A stretch of 9,858 nt of DNA, from contig JAEYTI010000139.1 of the NCBI GenBank assembly GCA_023434145.1, forward strand, positions 1-9,858, read 5' to 3'. The translations under genes were made by a program, and so were the position numbers. The notes under the pieces were generated by a model, which was given only the letters and a program-made list of their open reading frames with translations, did no database searches and was not told the origin of the DNA. The stretch is from Chloroflexota bacterium. Its GTDB lineage: Bacteria > Chloroflexota > Anaerolineae > Anaerolineales > Anaerolineaceae. This document shows, one piece after another, positions 6,603-9,858 of the stretch (within the stretch, counting starts at the first letter, position 1; each line of letters starts with the position of its first letter).

Positions 6603-6911
6603 CAAAATGACCCGCGGTACCACCCCGGTTGGTCGCAATCGCGACCCACTCGATCTAACGTCGCCGCAAAAGTTTTTGAACTTTCGCTTAGAGATTAGCT
6701 GCCCTGATAACGCCTGGCTCGCGGCTCAAGCTACTCGGTAGGCACAAGTCGGTTTTGCCTGTGCGACCTTCACCTGAGCGGCTCAGGAGGGAACTTCAAC
6801 CGGTTTCCACTGGGCGAGGGTTCCAGCTTCGCTTTCATGCGCCCTCGCTTCTCTGGCGGCTTCCGCCGGGCTACTTTCCTCCGTCACTGCCGTTCCGAAG
6901 TTTATTCGATT
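6575..6911 (-). promoter_or_regulatory. T-box riboswitch, tRNA-Phe-responsive, controlling pheST
   Basis: Transcribed leftward from about 6911. The Stem I base is GGAGG (6882-6878) paired with CCTCC (6790-6786). The specifier loop shows AGTA (6875-6872) opposite GAAG followed by TTC at 6793-6791, a Phe codon placed directly before the lower helix, as expected for a specifier. The distal part has the typical CCAGAGA bulge and a TGAAAGC apical segment. Stem III is a perfect GGTCGC/GCGACC hairpin (6631-6646). The conserved sequence GGGGTGGTACCGCGG (6626-6612) matches the T-box consensus. Its TGGT bulge predicts pairing with 3'-ACCA-type acceptor ends, that is discriminator A73, which tRNA-Phe has. 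GCGGG and GGG can pair with CCCGTCCC of the terminator 5' arm to form the antiterminator. Uncharged tRNA-Phe should therefore permit readthrough into pheS. About 470 bases separate the predicted transcript start from the pheS ATG. Confidence 0.93.
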
Positions 6912-6946
6912 GTACCTATTATCTCAAATTTCGCCTTCCCGGTCAA
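6911..6946 (-). promoter_or_regulatory. Sigma70-type promoter of the pheST T-box operon
   Basis: On the minus strand TTGACC (6946-6941), a 17-base spacer and GATAAT (6923-6918) match -35 and -10 hexamers at five of six positions each. The predicted start is the A at 6911, just upstream of T-box Stem I. The -35 lies inside the last codons of the upstream channel gene, and the -10 overlaps its TGA stop (6926-6924), so there is no spare DNA between the genes. Confidence 0.8.
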
Positions 6947-7844
6947 GGGGAACCGAATGCGATGCGCTGGACTTCCACATTCTTGCCCGATCAACCTTGC
7001 GGATGTCCGCGAGGTAAATCAGCCAATAGACCGCGCCAACCATCAGCGAGCCGCCGATGATGTTGCCGATGGTCACCGGCAGCAGATTCTTGACCAAGAA
7101 AGCGCCCCAGGTGAGCCCATCCAGGTGAACAGCGCCGCCCAGTGAGCTTACAAACGCTGGGTCAAACTGTTGGATAAATAAGGCATAGGGGATAAAGTAC
7201 ATATTGGCTACGCTGTGCTCAAACCCGGCCGCCACAAAGGCTGTAACCGGGAGAAGGATGGCGAGGATTTTATCCGTTGTGCTGCGCCCGCTGTAGGTCA
7301 GCCACACAGCCAGGCACACCAAGCCATTGCACAGAATACCAAGCGCCACGGCCTGGGCAAACCCTAGATTCACCTTTGAGGCCGCCATCTTAAGTGCCAT
7401 TTCGCCGACCGCGCCTCCGCCCGCAGCGTACTGTTTTGCAGTCACCATCAACAGCGCGGTAACCACCGAGCCGACAAAGTTGCCCAGGTAAACAATCAGC
7501 CAGTTGCGCAGCAACGCGCCAGTCTTGACCTTACCGCTTGCCCATGCCATGACAATCAAGTTGTTGCCCGTGAACAGTTCCGCGCCGCCAATGACAACCA
7601 GGATCAGACCCAGGCAAAAGGCGAGCCCACCCGCCATGCGTCCCAGACCGTAGGGCATGGCAGCGGAGCCGGCAAGCGTGATGGTGCAGAAGATCGCCCC
7701 CAGCGAGATGAACGCGCCCGCGAGTACGGAAAGCGGCAGCATCTTGTAAAAGGGTGTACACGTCTTGCGAACGCCCAGGTCTTCTGCTTTTTGAGCCATC
7801 ACCGGGGGAAGAAAGAGGTCAAACTGCTTATCCTGTTCTAACAA
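6924..7844 (-). CDS. Formate/nitrite transporter (FNT/FocA-NirC) family channel
   Basis: An integral membrane channel of about 306 aa for small monovalent anions such as formate, nitrite or hydrosulfide, acting as a pentamer in the inner membrane. I chose the TTG at 7844 because GGAGG sits five bases upstream. A TTG at 7886 extends the frame by 14 residues but has a weak site and would leave only about 8 bases of leader after a candidate -10 (TAGAAT, 7906-7901). Six hydrophobic segments are seen at about 34-58, 69-92, 110-135, 160-184, 192-215 and 247-280. GGAELFTGNN (86-95) is FNT signature 1, with NWLIVYLGNFVG at 114-125 and LGILCNGLVCLAVW at 168-181. GFEHSVANMYFIP (207-219) carries the central pore histidine H210. 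Substrate cannot be assigned, since no formate lyase, nitrite reductase or sulfite reductase gene is adjacent. A terminator-like hairpin separates it from the upstream methyltransferase. Its 3' end contains the pheST promoter. Confidence 0.93.
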   Translation of the reverse strand: MLEQDKQFDLFLPPVMAQKAEDLGVRKTCTPFYKMLPLSVLAGAFISLGAIFCTITLAGSAAMPYGLGRMAGGLAFCLGLILVVIGGAELFTGNNLIVMAWASGKVKTGALLRNWLIVYLGNFVGSVVTALLMVTAKQYAAGGGAVGEMALKMAASKVNLGFAQAVALGILCNGLVCLAVWLTYSGRSTTDKILAILLPVTAFVAAGFEHSVANMYFIPYALFIQQFDPAFVSSLGGAVHLDGLTWGAFLVKNLLPVTIGNIIGGSLMVGAVYWLIYLADIRKVDRARMWKSSASHSVPLDREGEI

Positions 7845-7939
7845 CGAAACCTCCAAGGAATAATCTACAGCTAACTTGTCTGACAATAAAGAACCTGCCT
7901 ATTCTAATACGATACTGTGAAAAACGTAACAGGATTAAC

Positions 7940-7996
7940 AAAATATCAGACTGCGCAGGAGGCCGATGTACATCCTCTCGCGCAGTCTGATATTTT
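7940..7996. terminator. Perfect 17-bp-arm hairpin after the methyltransferase gene, probable terminator
   Basis: Bases 7940-7956 pair exactly with 7980-7996. The intervening 23 bases include a smaller palindrome (GATGTACATC, 7965-7974), so a branched or extended stem is possible. On the minus strand the stem runs into ATATTTTGTTAATCC, and on the plus strand into ATATTTTTCGCG, so both directions have short U-rich tails. It lies 26 bases past the methyltransferase stop and upstream of the channel gene. It probably ends the aminopeptidase-methyltransferase transcript. Confidence 0.7.
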
Positions 7997-8022
7997 TCGC
8001 GTATTATCTTTTCAGCCGTCCG

Positions 8023-8733
8023 CTATCTATTCCAGTACACGCGGTATTTCCAGCGGATTGTCGTCTTATTCTCGCGCTTGATGTGCTCGATGGCCTTTTT
8101 GCCAAAGATAAAGCCGTACGTGCCGACAATGTGATCGATGGTGCCGTAATCCTGAACCAGATAGACATCCTGATAGGCAAAATGGAACTCTTCCAGGAAG
8201 ATGCGATCCACTTCGTTGTCCACTTTTTCCACATCGTCGATGACGTCGTACAGATCGCCGCCGTACCAACCCGGCGGAATGCCAATGTAGATCAGCGACT
8301 CACGCGCCACCCGCAGCCCCTCGCGAATAAAATCACGGTACTGGCTAAATGGCCACAGCGCCAGCGTGAAGCCGGTGACCAAGTCGACCGAATGATCTGC
8401 CAGTGGAATGGCCAGCGCGTCTCCGCTTACATACGATATACGATCCGCATCAGCATCAGCCGCCTTTTCACGAGCTACGCGCAGCATTGCCGTTTCCAGC
8501 TCAATTCCGACCACCTGCCGGGCATGTTGGGCAAGGCCCAATGTTGAGGCGCCCGTACCCGCCCCCACATCTGCAACCAATTTGCCACGCAGGTTAATGA
8601 TCTTTGGCAGTTCCTCCATAATTGACGGGTGATAGGGCGTGTTCGAAAACGCCTCGTATACTTCTGGGTAATCGCGGTAGAGGATATCCCAGCGGTTTTC
8701 AATCGATTCGGGTTTCGTTAAGTTTCGTTCCAT
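8023..8733 (-). CDS. Class I SAM-dependent methyltransferase (Methyltransf_11/UbiE-like)
   Basis: A cytoplasmic methyltransferase of about 236 aa with a Rossmann-like fold; the acceptor is unknown. Motif I is VADVGAGTG (53-61). The acidic residue binding the ribose hydroxyls is in GIELE (76-80). SGDALAIPL (103-111) and VDLVTGFTLALWPF (116-129) match motifs II/III. The C-terminal half (about 150-236) is rich in aromatic and acidic residues (GIPPGWYGGDLYDVIDDVEK at 151-170), unlike the minimal fold, and may form the acceptor site. I chose the ATG at 8733 because the encoded protein starts at a natural place. Its ribosome binding site is weak (GCGAGA), and an upstream GTG at 8775 adds 14 residues without a better site. 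The gene lies 78 bases downstream of the aminopeptidase gene on the same strand, with no terminator seen between, so they may share a transcript. Confidence 0.85.
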   Translation of the reverse strand: MERNLTKPESIENRWDILYRDYPEVYEAFSNTPYHPSIMEELPKIINLRGKLVADVGAGTGASTLGLAQHARQVVGIELETAMLRVAREKAADADADRISYVSGDALAIPLADHSVDLVTGFTLALWPFSQYRDFIREGLRVARESLIYIGIPPGWYGGDLYDVIDDVEKVDNEVDRIFLEEFHFAYQDVYLVQDYGTIDHIVGTYGFIFGKKAIEHIKRENKTTIRWKYRVYWNR

Positions 8734-8811
8734 AGCGGTCTCGCTTTGCGCTTCCCAAAAGAAGGAAAAATGCACCAGACAGGCAAAATCTGAACAAGCG
8801 CGGGCAATCGC

Positions 8812-9699
8812 CTAACACGCCTCTATATGGGGATCATTCATCACCAGGTCCATGTGAACGACACTTGCATTTTCACCTCCGTAAGGGCCGTTGTTCCCAA
8901 AGCCTACATGGCAGGTTCCACGCGCCTGCTCCGATTCCATTACATCTTGGTCCCAAAGCGCGCCAGGATTGATGCCAATGCCCAGTTCCGCCAGCACACA
9001 GGCATTTGCGTCGTGGGTTAAGTCCTTGTAAAGCATCGCTTGCTGCGGATCAGAACGGTCCAAATCATCCAGGTTCGTGACCCTCCCAGCATTAATCGTT
9101 AATGAAATCGCTCGCCTGGGCGGTCCACTATAAACACAGGCGTCAATGACAACCTTACCATGGCTTCGTTCCTCCACCGGAGCCGTGAATATTTCTCCCA
9201 GCGTTGACAGCCATCCCCGAGGTGAGAGCATGAGGTCGGTGCCAGCAGGAGTGGTGATGCGCACGCGCTTTAAAGGTTGTAGCCGGGTCAGAAGCTTCTG
9301 TCGATATCGAACCACTTCATCACGATCCACTGCAAGCGTACGGATAAGTCCCTGTGCACCCATAAACCAATCACAAAAGAACGTTTCCTCTGAGATACGC
9401 AAGCCTTCATCAGGACGACCGACTACTTTAAACAGGAAGGGAGCATGCGCTGGATGCAGCAGGAAAACCAAGCCAGATTTCGACGCAGCCGCATTCTCTA
9501 TAAGTGCGCGCAAATAACCGAAGGTGGATTCAATCCGTGGGCCGAGAAGCATGAGATGGCATTCAATTCCTGTAGCTTCAAACGCCAATGCAACAGATTG
9601 CGCAAGATCCAGTTTTTCTGAGCAAGTGAAAACGAAAGCATTTCCAGCAGATGGAAGACTGAGTTCGGCAAGAATCGTGTTTGCAGCACGTGAGAGCAT
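8812..9699 (-). CDS. M29-family-like metallo-aminopeptidase (leucyl aminopeptidase/aminopeptidase T type)
   Basis: The product is 295 aa, short for M29 enzymes (usually about 350-410). The C-terminal half carries the family's metal-site pattern: GEIFTAP (E169), AELGIGINPGA (E238), GTCHVGFGNN (H264), Y273 in GPYGGENASVVHMD, and H282/D284 in VHMD. TPAGTDL (150-156) is the conserved strand preceding the catalytic part. The N-terminal half (1-145) is compact and poorly conserved, so substrate or oligomer contacts may differ. Members release N-terminal residues from peptides in the cytoplasm using two divalent metals. The predicted role here is peptide turnover; proteolytic activity is an inference from ligand conservation. 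The ATG has no clear ribosome binding site, and a promoter-like pair predicts transcription starting at or next to the A of the ATG. The codons look less GC-rich at third positions than in kamA or pheT (judged by eye). Confidence 0.8.
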   Translation of the reverse strand: MLSRAANTILAELSLPSAGNAFVFTCSEKLDLAQSVALAFEATGIECHLMLLGPRIESTFGYLRALIENAAASKSGLVFLLHPAHAPFLFKVVGRPDEGLRISEETFFCDWFMGAQGLIRTLAVDRDEVVRYRQKLLTRLQPLKRVRITTPAGTDLMLSPRGWLSTLGEIFTAPVEERSHGKVVIDACVYSGPPRRAISLTINAGRVTNLDDLDRSDPQQAMLYKDLTHDANACVLAELGIGINPGALWDQDVMESEQARGTCHVGFGNNGPYGGENASVVHMDLVMNDPHIEAC

Positions 9700-9734
9700 G
9701 TACTAATTCTACAACCGTTGCAGGCTTGATACAA
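9699..9734 (-). promoter_or_regulatory. Candidate promoter giving a leaderless aminopeptidase mRNA
   Basis: On the minus strand TTGTAT (9734-9729), a 17-base spacer and TAGAAT (9711-9706) resemble -35 and -10 hexamers (three and five matches of six). Standard spacing places the start at 9699, the A of the predicted ATG. No Shine-Dalgarno sequence is seen before that ATG, which fits a leaderless transcript. The -35 is weak, so this could be chance. Confidence 0.35.
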
Positions 9735-9741
9735 ATAGGCT

Positions 9742-9858
9742 CTTTGGAGTGGGTGTATTTCAGTTTTGTGGTAGCAGTCTGGTGATGCTGAGCATCACCA
9801 GACTGCTACCACAAAACTTCCCCCAAATTGAAATGCCCCCCTTTGGAGTGCCGTGGTT
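9742..9858. repeat. Direct repeat CTTTGGAGTG flanking a hairpin, second copy at the window edge
   Basis: CTTTGGAGTG occurs at 9742-9751 and again at 9841-9850, 99 bases apart, with the hairpin 9762-9818 between. A related TTTTGGAGTTTTG forms the outer end of the hairpin at 277-319. The second copy is cut by the window edge and may open another hairpin or repeat unit. A 10-base repeat alone is weak evidence of an element. Confidence 0.45.
9762..9818. repeat. Perfect hairpin upstream of the aminopeptidase, 28-bp arms, 1-base centre
   Basis: Bases 9762-9789 are exactly complementary to 9791-9818 around the single base 9790. In RNA the loop would open to at least three bases (TGA). The outer ends AGTTTTG and CAAAACT are not followed by T-runs in either direction, so it does not look like a terminator. 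It lies 63 bases upstream of the aminopeptidase start, just upstream of the candidate promoter. Its core GCAGTCTG is shared with the hairpin at 7940-7996. Confidence 0.88.

Noticed and set aside
6755..7145. Plus-strand frames of about 100 codons over the T-box leader
   Set aside because: They are antisense to a complete T-box and to the end of the channel gene; composition fits a shadow frame.
7845..7886. TTG at 7886 as the channel gene start
   Set aside because: Its ribosome binding site is weak and a candidate -10 would leave almost no leader; the TTG at 7844 has GGAGG five bases upstream. The choice is not certain.
1..9858. CRISPR array, insertion sequence or prophage
   Set aside because: No regularly spaced direct repeats and no transposase, integrase or phage gene are visible; the repeated structures are single hairpins with differing sequences.

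Overview
The window looks like chromosomal sequence from a moderately GC-rich bacterium, most plausibly Chloroflexota (Anaerolineae-like). This is an inference from the gene set, from a T-box-controlled pheST operon in a GC-rich background, and from protein character; no 16S or taxon-defining marker is present. No phage, transposase, CRISPR array, tRNA or rRNA is visible. Most genes belong to well-known families, so the least explained material is in the non-coding DNA.

Layout. A divergent gene (minus) is cut off at the left edge (1-40). A roughly 370-base gap with three hairpins follows. Two plus-strand genes come next: a lysine 2,3-aminomutase (kamA, 414-1757) and a KCNAB-type aldo/keto reductase (1819-2778), probably co-transcribed. 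They face a minus-strand block that reads right to left: an M29-like aminopeptidase (9699-8812), a class I SAM methyltransferase (8733-8023), a formate/nitrite-type channel (7844-6924), and the phenylalanyl-tRNA synthetase operon pheS-pheT (6442-2850).

Regulation. pheST is preceded by a complete T-box riboswitch: a good sigma70-type promoter that overlaps the 3' end of the channel gene, Stem I with a TTC (Phe) specifier, a Stem III hairpin, the conserved T-box/antiterminator sequence and an intrinsic terminator. Uncharged tRNA-Phe should raise expression of both synthetase subunits. pheS and pheT overlap by one base (TAATG), which fits translational coupling.

Unusual structure. Nearly every intergenic gap contains one long perfect hairpin with arms of 17-30 bp. 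Five of the six have loops of only 1-4 bases; the sixth has a longer, partly structured loop. Their sequences are largely unrelated. They lie at 277-319, 1764-1804, 2783-2840, 6465-6527, 7940-7996 and 9762-9818. Two behave like terminators. The other four lack a downstream U-tract, and one of these sits between the T-box terminator and the pheS ribosome binding site, where termination would silence the operon. I regard this series as the most interesting feature of the window.
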